Position numbers and translations under genes: made by a program. The notes under the pieces are model-generated. The model ran no database searches. It had not been told where the DNA came from and saw only the letters and a list, made by a program, of their open reading frames with translations. Below, piece by piece: positions 21,645 through 32,629 of a DNA stretch of 44,393 bases (position 1 is the first letter of the stretch; each line of letters opens with the position of its first letter). This DNA is from Hyphochytrium catenoides (taxonomy: Eukaryota; Sar; Hyphochytriomycetes; Hyphochytriales; Hyphochytriaceae). Where the stretch lies: assembly GCA_900088475.1 (NCBI GenBank), contig FLMG01001651.1, positions 1-44,393 on the forward strand. The letters are read 5' to 3'.

Positions 21645-23957
21645 TTACGGCGTTGCAATGGTGCCTTCGCCAGCTCTAACATCAACGACTTTCATGTTTG
21701 AGTGTTCTCCGTCTCGTAAATCCTTCTGTCTAATTCTTGCAGCGTTTGGAAGCAACGGCTTGATCTGGGCCACCAAATTCCTTCTTGTGGGTCGACTCAC
21801 GACCCACGACCCGTGAGCCGCTTGCTGATGAGAAGGGACTACCATCTCTCCCCGCGAGAGTGGATGATGACGCTGATGATCGGTGACAACAACATTGCCC
21901 TCACTCTCTGAGATAGCCTTCTTTGCCTTACTTTTGATGTTGACTCGGCAGGAGGCAGCTTCAGATAATTTGACATCGCTCCATTGTCCACCTCCCTTCT
22001 TTCGCTCTTTCTCTACCACGTCTTCCTTCAGGCGTCGGATGATTTGCACCGCTTCTTCTTCTTGAGGGAGGTTTTTATCCTCTCCGTATGCGCTACTCGA
22101 GAGCTTCTGATGAGTCTGACAAGTTAAAGGAGTCCTCATGCCTTCCTGGTCAGCCCCGCCAAAGGTCCCATTGTCTGATATACAATCGTCTACTGTTAGT
22201 ACCATTGAAGGCGCGGTAGTCATCCAATTTGTGGCGAGCAGCTTCGACTAAGTCAGTCGTCATCACGTAACCAAGCCAACTTGCTTTAGGCAATGGAACT
22301 TTAGGTATTCTCACCACGCCATTCACTTACCACGTAAGAGGAAGAGAATGAGAACGATATGACTGCAGCAGAGCCAGGCCTCGAGAGCGTCCTCTGTGTC
22401 AACATTTGTCAGCTGAGAAGATGTTGAAGAGAGAACGAAAGGAGAGCTGCCGAAAAATATAAATAGTGTTTGACGGAGCATCCACCTAACCTTCATAGAC
22501 CACGTAAACAACATTCATATACCAGCTTACCGTTTGCACGATGTTCGAATTCTTTGGCTCTGAGACGCCTTACTTCCTGAATTAACGCAGCCCTAACACA
22601 GGAAATGACCGGCGATCATGGAGGTGGTGGACAATAAGAGAGATAGGTTTAAGGCATGTCAATGATAGCAAAAAGGAAGAAGCAGGACTCCTTACGTGGC
22701 TTGAGCATGCAGAGTCTCAAGCTGGAAGTTGGGAAGCTGGCGGACAGCCTCTTCATAGCGCTGAGCTCCAATTAGGCGCTTGAAGCGAGGAGACGAATTG
22801 ACAGGTGAGAGACGGGTTACCATAATACGATAGTGAAGGACGCAATGCATGATCAAAGTTAGTCAGGTTACCTCCACGTAGGACTTCCGCAATTCGTCCA
22901 TAGTGACAAGTGAGGCTGTGGGATGATTCATGGAGTCATACTTAGTACTCGACCCACATCAAGGTCCAAATCTTAAGCGTAGGTGGTCATGTCGGAACCC
23001 GTTTACCTTCACGTAAAGCTGCGCGATCGTGAAGGTCACAGGCCGCGTCTACCGGCGTCGTTGCCGACGTCGACAATGAGGTTGCTTTCCCTTTCCTATT
23101 GCTGGTTAACGCGGCGTCGTACCAGCCTTTTAGAATAGTGCTAGCAGCGCTGCTGTGGTCGCTGTCACACTTCAATGAAGAAGATAAGCTTATTATGATC
23201 CTTTTAATACTTCTTCCTGACTCCAGAAGGAGGCTGACGGGATTCTTTGTCATCTCTGGAGCCTGGTCAGCGGGATAGTCAAGAAGCGAATGGATAAAGG
23301 TAGATCTTCAGTCAGGGTGTGTGTATAGAGTCATGTTCTTTAGGACCAAAACATTGACCGTACCGCTTCCTGATTCATCTGGTGGGGGTAGCCCAGCCAT
23401 GCTGGCATGAGTGTATCACGAATTTTCAAGCTGGTCATAACCATTGCCAGTTCCCGAACGCGAAACTCGCCACCGCTAACAAAGTCTTTTCCCAAGCTAT
23501 TGTCAATAAAGCAAACGACAGGCAGACCGCTGGTTGATTCAATTGGAGAAAAGAAGATTACTTTTGAAGCCTCCAAGCGCCAGTGGGCATGTGGCGAGAT
23601 GTATTTGATGAACCCTGAGGAAACATCGATTGTCCCGTTATGGGCGGTCTCCAATAATGGTACTAGAAGATAGCACAGTCATCGAGGGCTAGCGCGGCCG
23701 TAGGTGAGCAACTGGAGCAGGGCCACCGTACCTTTATGATTACGCAGCACGACGCTTAACAGGATGACCGTTGTCCACACTTTGACTGCCTTCCCCAGTC
23801 GGTTTAGCCTATCTGGCTCCCTTCACCACTCACTATAAGGGTTGTGTTGTTATTTACTCACTTCTTTTCTGTTCATAGAGGTCTTAGCCGGCAGACGAAT
23901 CTGTAGCTGGGCATCACAACCAAAATGATAGGAGAGGCACATTTTGGGAGACAACAT
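21645..23957 (-). CDS. Multi-exon protein with N-terminal membrane anchor, function unknown
   Basis: From ATG 23957 a chain of at least seven in-phase exons can be read: 23957-23862, 23816-23732, 23662-23364, 23262-23007, 22915-22872, 22778-22696 and one from about 22592. An early helix (VKVWTTVILLSVVL) at about residues 47-60 suggests a signal anchor. The large third exon encodes a compact mixed region (SKVIFFSPIESTSGLPVVCF). The sixth encodes a helix reading RLIGAQRYEEAVRQLPNF, reminiscent of a TPR-like helical pair. A hydrophobic stretch (HIVLILFLLR) lies near 22330-22360. The 3' end is ambiguous: one splice path ends at a stop near 22093, another enters a 190-codon open frame ending at 21645. 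I do not recognise the family. Confidence 0.55.
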
Positions 23958-26764
23958 GGTGGTACGTATAGGAGTACGCAGTTCCCAACCCTAGTCATTG
24001 CCCGCTGATGCATAGTAGGTACCACCGCAAAAAGAGGCAATAGCTCAATCACCTACTACAGTCAACAGCCATAGAGAAGATGTTGCAAGGATGAGAAGGA
24101 ACGGAACTGCTCCGATGTCGTCTTTGTTAATCGTGGTAGCATTAGTATTGAAAGGGGTGTGGTGCATAAGGAAGTAACTCGCCAGCTACTTCTAGCACAG
24201 CCAGTGTTCCGTCGTAGCTCCGTCCGCTGCTTTAAAGCGGCAGTTACCAGTTAACGACTTTCGTTCCTTTCACAGCACAAAGGCAGGTCTTTGTTCGTTG
24301 AGAAAAGACACTCCGAGACAAGCCGCGTGGGTGGTGGTGGGGTTTATCATGACTGTTACGTCCTCCTGGTAATGACGACTGCAATCTTCTTCTGCTCCTG
24401 CCTGCTACTATGTCGGAAGGACTTGACAATAGTGACCAACCGCAGAGCTGCTGCTGCTTTTCTATGATTCCCACTGCCTTGATGGCGTCCCGACCAACTT
24501 TCCCTTTTCCTCCTTCACCACGTTCTTCTCGTAAACCACAAATACTGCTTTTGTTGATCAGCGTCTTCTTCATTTTACATTGTTCACTCAATCAACGTGA
24601 GAGATGGATGCTTCAGAGCATAAGCGTTTGTTGACTACTAGCAACAGTAGATAACTGCTGCTCTTCTTGGTAGAAAAGTCAGTGGATAGTAGCTACCAGC
24701 AGGACCAAGAAGGCGAGGATTCACATTATTAGCAAGCTCTACTATTAGAAAGCATCATTGCCTTATTTGCAGCAGATTGTTGTTGTCACAATAGTAGAGA
24801 CGAGAGTGAGTGAGGAAAGTCGCAGGGAAAAACGAGTGGTCATGTTCCCTCCTTTTAATCTCGGTCGAACGTCTATAGGACGCGCTGCTCATGATGCTAT
24901 TGCATGAAGATAGTAGACGAGGAGCTCTTACGTTGCTTCCCCATTGTTGCCCGTCGTTTCCTCTCATCAAGGATAGTAGAAACACCATCATGATGATGAG
25001 TGTTAATTTACACTCTAATCTACTATCAGCAGCTCTGCTCAGAAAGAAGATAGACAACGCAGCAGAAGAGGGCAGCAGTAAGCCAGAAAAAAGAAGAGTC
25101 CTTACATCCTATCCTAATCAGTCCTGTATTATGAAGGTGGCACAATCATCATCATCCATCAGACGACAGCGGAGCAACAGAGTCCGTTGATTGGTCAGCC
25201 TGTGCCCCTTCTTTTGCTGCCATCACTGCTCATCATCATCATCGCTATCTTTGGGCTCAACAATCAGGTCTCTTCGACGGAGGGTGTCAACTCAGGAGTA
25301 GAACTACTAACAAGACCAACAATTATATCTTTTTGCCCTCGTTGCCTTGCCCAACACTGACGTTGTGTCCACACAAAAAAGTTGACGATCCGAAGAAAGA
25401 GCAGCAGCACAAGAACGAACCACAAAGGTTCCTTCTTCTCAAAAATCGCCCTCCCTCCTCTTCTTCGTGCTGACTCCTTTTTCTCCCCGTCTACACGTAC
25501 TGATAAGAAACGTTGAGCAGCCTGCGCCGCTGCGTCGAGAGCTACTCACTGGATCTTTTGTTCAGCGGTCGGTCATTGATGTCCTGATGAGGGCATGCCA
25601 TCAAGAAGCTTTGGCCAGGTAGTACGAAGTCTTCTTTGCACAGACACCTACATTTTGAGATAGAAAGGACAAAACAGTTCCTTGAAGATTCAGTGCAGTG
25701 TGAACTTGACACACGATATGCTCCGTCTTACTATTATCTATGCCTTATATTGCGACCCACCAAACGTGTGTCATTGGGAAACGCTTGGCACTCTTGTCCC
25801 CTCAAGATTTGGTCACGATCAGTGACGAACCACCACAACAGACGGAGGACCAGCAGCCATCAATAGAAAAAGACAGGCTTTGTAAGCTGCTTCAGATAGT
25901 TCCAAGATCTTCTTCTTTCGGCCTCCGCCCATAATGTAATGACAGCTTGGCCGACAACACTTGGTTGACGCTTCAGTTTGGGAGGAGGACGTCCGATCTA
26001 GATTGCAATCTGAGACCACCGAAGAGCCAAAGAAGGTTTTTCTGGAAAGGCAGCAGGAGGAGGAGGAGGAGGGAAAGTGCAGTATTATTGACGAAGCGAA
26101 GAAGCCCCTTCCTACTACTATTAGTTCTAAAATAGATGCTTCTTCGACAATGGCTGGTTCTATCTGTCGGACGTGAGAATGGCAGGGGAAGACATCCGCA
26201 GCTCACGGGCTGACTATGTTAGCGAGAGCTCTATATTGATAAACAATACGGAGTACAATCATTGCTATCTGTTGATAAACAGTCTTCCCTTTATTGTCAC
26301 CATTTGTTAGCTCTGCCACAACCTTCGTGGATAGTCGTGACTTTTCTCCTCCTTTCGACAACACTTCCTTTGGCCCTCGACATAAAGAAGAGTGGAGACA
26401 AGAGTATGAGTTGCTTCCAGCGGATCCGTCATGGCATCAACAAAGGCCATGGCGGGTCCTATTGCCCTAAAGCTATAATCCTTACTCGTACAAACGGAGG
26501 GAAGTCCGCTCTTTGACTTCTTGGAGCCTCGCAAAGTGCCAGAACTATATTGTCTTGCAGCACCAGCTGTCGAGCAGGATAGTTCAAGAACAAAAGTACT
26601 AGAAGAAAACAACCTTATTCTTCTTGGTCTTTGGGGCCACCTTAGGGTCTCCTCTTGGCAGCTTGGCAGCCGTAGCGCCTCTCTCCGACCTAGTACACAC
26701 TCTTCAAGCTTCCTGGGCTTAGGCAAGTGTTAAGCGTCGGGTGGTTGATACCTCAGAAACAAGA
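23958..26764. other. Gene-poor stretch, no supported gene
   Basis: Composition swings between purine-rich and pyrimidine-rich, with many GAAGAAG, CTTCTTC, ATCATC and GCAGCAG words. Open frames here are short and low-complexity on both strands. A lysine-rich peptide ending KTKKNKVVFF can be read on the - strand near 26600-26680, but no 5' exon fits it. Confidence 0.55.
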
Positions 26765-27997
26765 ATGGCAGGAAGACGAATGGAAGAGCTCCACCAGCAT
26801 GAGCGCTCCTCTCCGTCGTGTAACTTCCCTTACGTGCTGCCTGATTGCAAGCTAACCTATGCAGAGTATGCTGCCGGGTCAGCCTACACTGATGATGCTT
26901 GGAGCCTCTGCCTTTTATCATTAGGCATAGTTGCGACCGCCATCAACATACTGCAGATTTGCAGGATCTGGGGCTTCTGCTGCTTGAGGCCGAACCAGCA
27001 AAGTGGGCCCCTTCTTCCCATTCAGAGAGTCTTATACCCATCTTTGCTTCTTGCGTCTTTGGTCTTTACTTTGAAGGCGATAGATCTAGAGGGTGAGAGA
27101 GGAATACTACCCTATTCGGTTGTTCAAGCAGCTGACGGGTTACTGAATGTCACTCTCTATGGCCTCTACTTCTTCATACTCATCTTGCTACGGTCAATTG
27201 TCACACACTTCGGTGGTGACTCTGAAGTACACGTGCCGCCATTGCTATGGAGAAGATGGGTACTCTTCATGTTGCCAGTTGTCGGGATTGAGAGCACATC
27301 TACGGTCCTGGCTTGTCTCTATGCCCGCTCTCACCAGTCGTTGTGGTGGGGCTTTGACTGCGTCCTCCTATCCCTGATCCTCTTCCTTTCTATTGCCTAT
27401 GGATGCAGAGTTCTTTCCCGAGTGTCTAGGCGACTGAGAGATTCGTGGCTCTCAATGACCAACGTGCTCGAGGTTGCTGGCGTTCCCGCGCCTATGACGC
27501 AGCCAGGAGATATTGCGGTGCCACGGTGGTGGGGACGGCCATGCAGAGCGTGGAAAGACCGACCCCGATATGAGAGGATGGGCTTTATTCTACTTGGCAC
27601 TGCTTTGTTGGCCGCTCTTTTCGAGCTTTTTATTGGAATCACAACCATGGTATCCCGCAATGCTAGCGACTGGCTAGAGTACAGCATCTGCATGCAGGCA
27701 GGTGGAGGGCCCTCAATATGCAAACCCTCGGGAATAACCGAGCACTTCCGAAACCTTTTGGTGCCTGTCCTACTACTCCTCTTTACCTTCTGCTTCTGGA
27801 GGATTAAAAGGCAGATGCCGCCTGCAGAGGTAACGGCCGCTTGCAGAGTGGCTAACGCCCCTCTATCTGCTTTCGGAAAGGCCCCAACCCGTGGGTTCTC
27901 CCTGGATTCAACTAGCGACTACTCTCAAGGCTTTACTCCTAAGACGGAAAAACTTAGTGAGATGGATGTGATTGTCAACGATCTCATGCCAGCGTAG
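26765..27997 (+). CDS. Seven-transmembrane protein, receptor-like
   Basis: A single exon of 410 codons runs from ATG 26765 to TAG 27995-27997. Seven hydrophobic segments are evident at about residues 45-70, 90-110, 122-147, 160-185, 192-215, 268-293 and 325-347. There is no cleavable signal peptide, and an Asn glycosylation site (NASD) lies between TM6 and TM7. The first three helices (NILQICRIWG, then a basic loop, then VLYPSLLLASLVFTLKAI) recall the THH1/TOM1/TOM3 and GPR137 seven-TM families, but I cannot confirm either. The cytosolic C-terminal tail is about 65 residues and Ser/Thr-rich. An upstream in-frame GTG is not used as the start. Its last 73 coding bases overlap the convergent gene on the other strand. 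Confidence 0.75.
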   Translation: MAGRRMEELHQHERSSPSCNFPYVLPDCKLTYAEYAAGSAYTDDAWSLCLLSLGIVATAINILQICRIWGFCCLRPNQQSGPLLPIQRVLYPSLLLASLVFTLKAIDLEGERGILPYSVVQAADGLLNVTLYGLYFFILILLRSIVTHFGGDSEVHVPPLLWRRWVLFMLPVVGIESTSTVLACLYARSHQSLWWGFDCVLLSLILFLSIAYGCRVLSRVSRRLRDSWLSMTNVLEVAGVPAPMTQPGDIAVPRWWGRPCRAWKDRPRYERMGFILLGTALLAALFELFIGITTMVSRNASDWLEYSICMQAGGGPSICKPSGITEHFRNLLVPVLLLLFTFCFWRIKRQMPPAEVTAACRVANAPLSAFGKAPTRGFSLDSTSDYSQGFTPKTEKLSEMDVIVNDLMPA

Positions 27998-28634
27998 CAG
28001 TCATCACCGTTGTGAAAGGCCCAAAGATTCTTCCTACACCTGCAGCCAGAAGTATGTCGGGGAAGCGCTATAGATCTCTCTCTCTTTTTTCGCCTGTCTC
28101 TCTCAACTTCGCTAACCGCTCGTTGTTTCTCTTCTTCAGTATGCGAAGAGTATTCTCTTTCTCTATCTTGTGCAGCGTCTTCCAATTCGTTATCCTCCGT
28201 AGTGTACCATCCGGATTGACTAATAAACAGATATGGGTTCAGTACGTAGTTCACGCTTTCGGCGATGTATGGCTGCGTTTCGCTTAGCTTACCTACAAGG
28301 GGTCCCAACTCATCCTCCGTCGAGTATGACTCTCCTAACTTGATTTTGATGGCATCTTGATCCTTCTCACTGGGCAAGGGGAGCTGTGGAAGATGCTCCG
28401 GCGATTCGGTCTCTAAGGCCTGCTCTTCACTTAGCTCCACTCCATCAACTTTGTCTGAGATATGATAATAAGGAGAGTGAGCAGCAGACAGCCAAGATAG
28501 TGCTCCAGCCAAACTCTACCTCTTCTGATCGGAGTCGCTGATGTCTGGGTCTGGCTACTACTGCTGAGGAGGAGAAGGACCAGCATCAAGACGATGCACG
28601 AAAGAAAGACCCCTGGCACAGTCCTGGAATGCAT
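27925..28634 (-). CDS. Small secreted protein of unknown function
   Basis: Exon 1 (28634-28520) encodes a textbook signal peptide: MHSRTVPGVF followed by a Leu/Val-rich core (LVLLLLSSSSQT). An intron at 28449-28519 (71 nt, GTAGAG donor, ACAAAG acceptor) joins it in phase to exon 2, which runs to a stop at 27925. The mature protein is about 180 residues. It is acidic in its first half (VELSEEQALETESPEHL), strongly basic and charged later (RDRRKKRERS), and has cysteines near the end (SGCRCRKN, GDDCYAG). I recognise no family. Without the intron the signal sequence and body are in different frames. A further intron in the charged region cannot be excluded and would remove the overlap with the convergent gene. 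Confidence 0.6.
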
Positions 28635-29427
28635 CCTTTTGTCCTTCCTTGCCCTACCGTCTCTTGGAGCAATGAGAATGCTTTATGCTCAGGCTTCAGG
28701 AGGTCAGACTTCCGCCTTTGCTTCAGATCAGAACGGCTGTTCAAAGATTGTTGGTGATGGTCATCTCTCTTTTACTCTGTCTCAATTCTGTCCCTCTGTC
28801 TTCCTCTATCTTAAATATTTAGGATTGCTCTCGTCTCTCTCTTGTCCCATTCGTCTGTCTCTCCTTCTCTGTTTTCTCCCATTTCATCTCGCTTCTACTC
28901 AATGATCTATTAATACTCGTTCTTCCGGCGTATTAAGATAGTTATTCTCCTGATAGTGGGGCATATTACTATGATTCGTCTTGGAAGCATCACAGAAAGC
29001 TGCAGCATCATCGCCTGCGCTCACTCCACATCCGAACCGTCAGAACCTGGCTCTGTCGTCTTCTTGCTTGGACCATCTGCAGGATGATCTCCCACACTTC
29101 TCGTTGAGGAGAGGGAGAAAGAGCGAGAGAGAGAGCAAAAGAGAGAGAATGAGAAAGAGAGAGAGACCATTCGCAGGACAGTGAGGATGAGAGAGAGCGA
29201 GATGAGGATGGAGGAACACCAAACTTCGGGTTGGGCAAGGCAGCAGAAGAGGAAGGAGGCATCATTGTGAGTGTCTCTTTCAGACTCTCACACCTAAACT
29301 ATAGCTGGGGGCGGACGGAGCAGCAGGCGCATATCATGGGGAGCTGTGTATGGAGCTACAATCCTACTCTCAACCGGGTTGGCTCGTCTTAGACTAGCTC
29401 AGGACACTGCCTTATGTGTCCTTGGTT
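28635..29427. other. Intergenic between divergent genes
   Basis: No defended gene. It holds the GA microsatellite at 29108-29215. A short open segment at about 29320-29460 in another frame (TILLSTGLARLRLAQ) could be an extra 5' exon of the CFA-like gene, but I could not link it. Confidence 0.4.
29108..29215 (+). repeat. GA-rich microsatellite
   Basis: Imperfect (GA) units run through this stretch. On the - strand this reads as a CT tract followed by candidate acceptor AGs near 29105. No matching - strand exon chain was found. Confidence 0.8.
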
Positions 29428-32406
29428 ATGAACGCTATAATGGTGTTGTGGGAGCTATTAGGCCGTGCTACAGATGCTTCGTTGGGCGTTGCTGAGGCAG
29501 CGGGTGACACTAGAATGACGAGGTTTGAGGACGAGGTTATAGCTGTTATTGCTCTACTAGCTATTGTCTGCGTCCCACCATGTCTAGGTGTTAACCTTGT
29601 CTTCAACACGTTATGGCTGGTTTACTTGATGGCGATGCTGATGGTGGGCTCGGGGGCAGGCCTCGGGATAGCGGCATCAATGGGTATTACAATGTCGGTA
29701 AGTGGGCTCACATTTGACTCTCTTTTCTACTACGAGACCCTTCCATTGGCTCAACACGTCTCAACTGGGTCCGCCTTTCAGATATGTTGGTATACTCTCC
29801 AACTCCTAGATCGTGGGGTGTGGCCAGCCTTGCTTAAGGGCTGGCTAGGCGTGTGGGCAAGCTCAAGGAAGTTTGCAAGTCTTGGTCGAGCCGTGGACAT
29901 TCTCATCCACCTTATTCTGCCTCTTACTCTAGCTACCCTAGCTGCTCACAGAATTCAGATCTGGATGGGAGTACCCATTTTAATGTACGAGCCTAAAAAC
30001 TCGCTGTTATCATGCTCGCTGTGCTAGCTAATGCTCTCACTCGACAGAGCTACACAGTGCTGGCAACTACTGGCTTGTGGATGGAGGAAACCTGCGGACA
30101 AGATGTTTCGATTCCAGCCGCCAAGGTGGGCCTGCGAGCCTGCGAAGCTCTGTCACATTTACTAGAGCTTGCGCGCACCTCTCCCATTGACTTATCTCAT
30201 GTCTTTCCCTTTCGTGTTGCTGTATACACTAGCTCTCCGATTTCTTTCCCTGCCTTCTGATCTTAACCTACTACGCATTTTGGCTCTCCTCACATACAGA
30301 TCTCAGGAGTTCTGGGAGGCCGCCTTTAAGATTGAGTTTGCCTTGGATCTGCTAGTGCCAGTGATGGTAATTATGGCTCAACAGGTAGAAATTGCACATA
30401 TACTCTGTTGCTTAAGTCTAGCCTGCACTTCCCTCTCACGGGCCTGCTTAGCGTAGCAGGAGCGTCATCCTTGGCACGTATGTTGTGGCTATGATAGTGC
30501 TGGCAGTCGTCATCTGTCGTTCACTCGTCCACCCCTTACTGCGATCAAAAGCGAAAGAGATTCTTCTACGTCTTCTTTCGCGAGGTGGTATTAGAGTGGA
30601 TCAGGTACGACTTCATTGCGCCTTACAGTTACGTGAATTGATTCCTCTCGCCTGCCAACTGCAGGATATACTAGTCCATGACGATGCCTTCTGGTTAGAA
30701 TGGTTGACCTCTGGAATGTTAGCTATAGGAGAGTCCTACATGGTTGGTGGTGGTCCTTTCGTCTGCGGGCCTACATCTTAATTCCTAAGCGTCCAGTGTT
30801 AGGCTTTGCAATGGGAAGAGGGCCATATGCCTCTGCATATCCTGCTGTCACGGCTGATGAGTCTACCCAGCGCTGCACGGCGAGAGGTGCTTCCTAATAA
30901 TCAACTGCTAGAACAGCCTGCCTAATGGACTGATTAAGGGGCCGTTCGTAGGTATTCAGCTCCTGGACTGCTCGGCTGGTAGCTTTGGTTGCAAGGATAT
31001 TCTCCTATCCATCCTCCTCTGAGAGACATTTGGTGAACATGGCAAGTAGGCGTCTCTGTTTTGTCGACTATTTGTGCCGAAGCCGCTATTGCTGACTGTC
31101 TGAGAGGATACAAGAGCTGACCATGCTGACTATCCCCACCCTTCTTTCAGATCCAGTCCCAGTACGAGATTACTGAAGACTTTTATCAACCTTGGCTGGA
31201 CTCAAGCCTTAGATTTACTCCGGGGGCTTGGGATGATCAACCGTCAGAAGATCTTGAGGTTCGGGGCTCATCACGATGAGAAGACTGGCTTGTTGATAGT
31301 TTGGTCACCCCTTCTCATCAGATAGCGCAAGATAGAGAAGTTACAAGGCTAAAAGGGCTTCTTCAGCTCGAGGTAGGCTCTACAGTGCTATGTAGGCGAA
31401 TAGATTCCACCGATAAAGCTTCCTTGATCTGTCTGCAGGAAGGACTGAACTTACTTGTATGGACTCCGAGCCCTTGTGCAGGACTAGCGGCACGACTAGC
31501 GGATGGAGAAAATGTGAATGTCACTGCCTTACTGCCTCCATCAGATATGCTAGGTGTTACGCAGCTCCCAAACAACCTGACACTGCTGCGAAGCACCTTA
31601 CTTGATGTGAGAACTTTGAGCAGGGCATGGGCCTCTCTGCACCGACACTTCCTTCTTTGCTCTGAAACTTGCTGAGACTCGAGATTTTTTTGCCCCTGCC
31701 GAAGTGGGTGACCCTCTAGTCGTGTTACATGTTTGGGACCCTTCTAGCTTCTAACCCTTTTGTTGCAGATCAATCGCCACTGCCAACGGGCTCACTTTGA
31801 TCGAGTGCTCATTATAAATGGCCTTGAGACGCTAGGCATGCACAGCATCGGCGCCCTATCAAAGAGTCTGAAATACGTGTGCAAACCTTATGCCAGAATT
31901 TGTCTCTATGTGACTTGTTCCCCTCAGCCGATACACATGCCCGAGCAGAAATGGTTAACCAAGTATGTAACTCTTCCATTCCCATTCTAGTCAGCAAGTA
32001 ACCTGAGAAGGTTCGCGATGGATAGAAGTGGATCTATGCTTGCGCCTCTGACCAATTACTCGACTTCTTTCCAGACACATAACAAGTAACAAGAAGCATT
32101 TCGTCCCATCCTTTAACCACGTGTGGCGGTACTTAGGGCAAGAGTTTGTGATTGAGGTATGCAATAGCTACTACATGAACATGCTTTAGGAGACTAACTA
32201 ATGTGCAGAGCTCTGAGAATCGAACAAGGGATGCCTTTTTAACGTACGAAGCCTGGATAGGGAGATTTCAGCGGAGCAGTACGGATGGGGTTGTTCATGT
32301 ACCCCCTTTTCTTCGTCGCACATGGCACTTTCTACTCAGCTATTATGCCGCATCGTACAACGTTCATAGTCTTCAGTACCAAGAGTTTGTTGTCACCAAC
32401 GCCTAA
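29428..32406 (+). CDS. Membrane-anchored cyclopropane-fatty-acyl synthase-like protein, SAM motif degenerate
   Basis: About fourteen exons can be followed from ATG 29428 to TAA 32404-32406. The first third is a polytopic membrane region (for example LVYLMAMLMVGSGAGLGIAA and LIHLILPLTLATLAAH). The remainder follows the CFA/mycolic acid methyltransferase order: LAIGESYM (exon from 30665), ERHL then YEITEDFYQPWLDSSLRF (31151-31258), a helix ending LLQLEVGSTVL, FDRVLIINGLETLG (exon from 31769), WLTKHI, EAWIGRF and SYYAASYNVHSLQYQEFV. Known CFA synthases methylenate unsaturated acyl chains of membrane lipids using SAM. Here the glycine-rich SAM loop expected after VGSTVL reads CRRIDSTDKA, without any glycine, and the usual VEMFEHVG reads INGLETLG. 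This suggests loss of SAM binding. A frame ambiguity lies at 30750-30780. Confidence 0.8.
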
Positions 32407-32629
32407 CCAATTGAAGGCCAGGGAACAAGATCGAAGAGGGAAAAGAGTCTGGCGCTAAGCCCAACTTTACGGTGACGCCTGTTACCATCATCTTTAGCCC
32501 TATGGACCCCAATATGTCTAGCCCTATGGCCTTTGAACCCCGCTATTGAGGTTACACCGTGATATTTATTTGCTAAATAGGCATTCCCCTTGCTTGAGAG
32601 CTTCTGCGACAACCTCATAAGTTTAGTTG

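Noticed and set aside
26307..26726. 139-codon - strand frame upstream of the seven-TM gene
   Set aside because: Starts 38 bases from the ATG of the + strand gene, has no known motif, and a competing frame (KTKKNKVVFF) in the same DNA also lacks a 5' exon.
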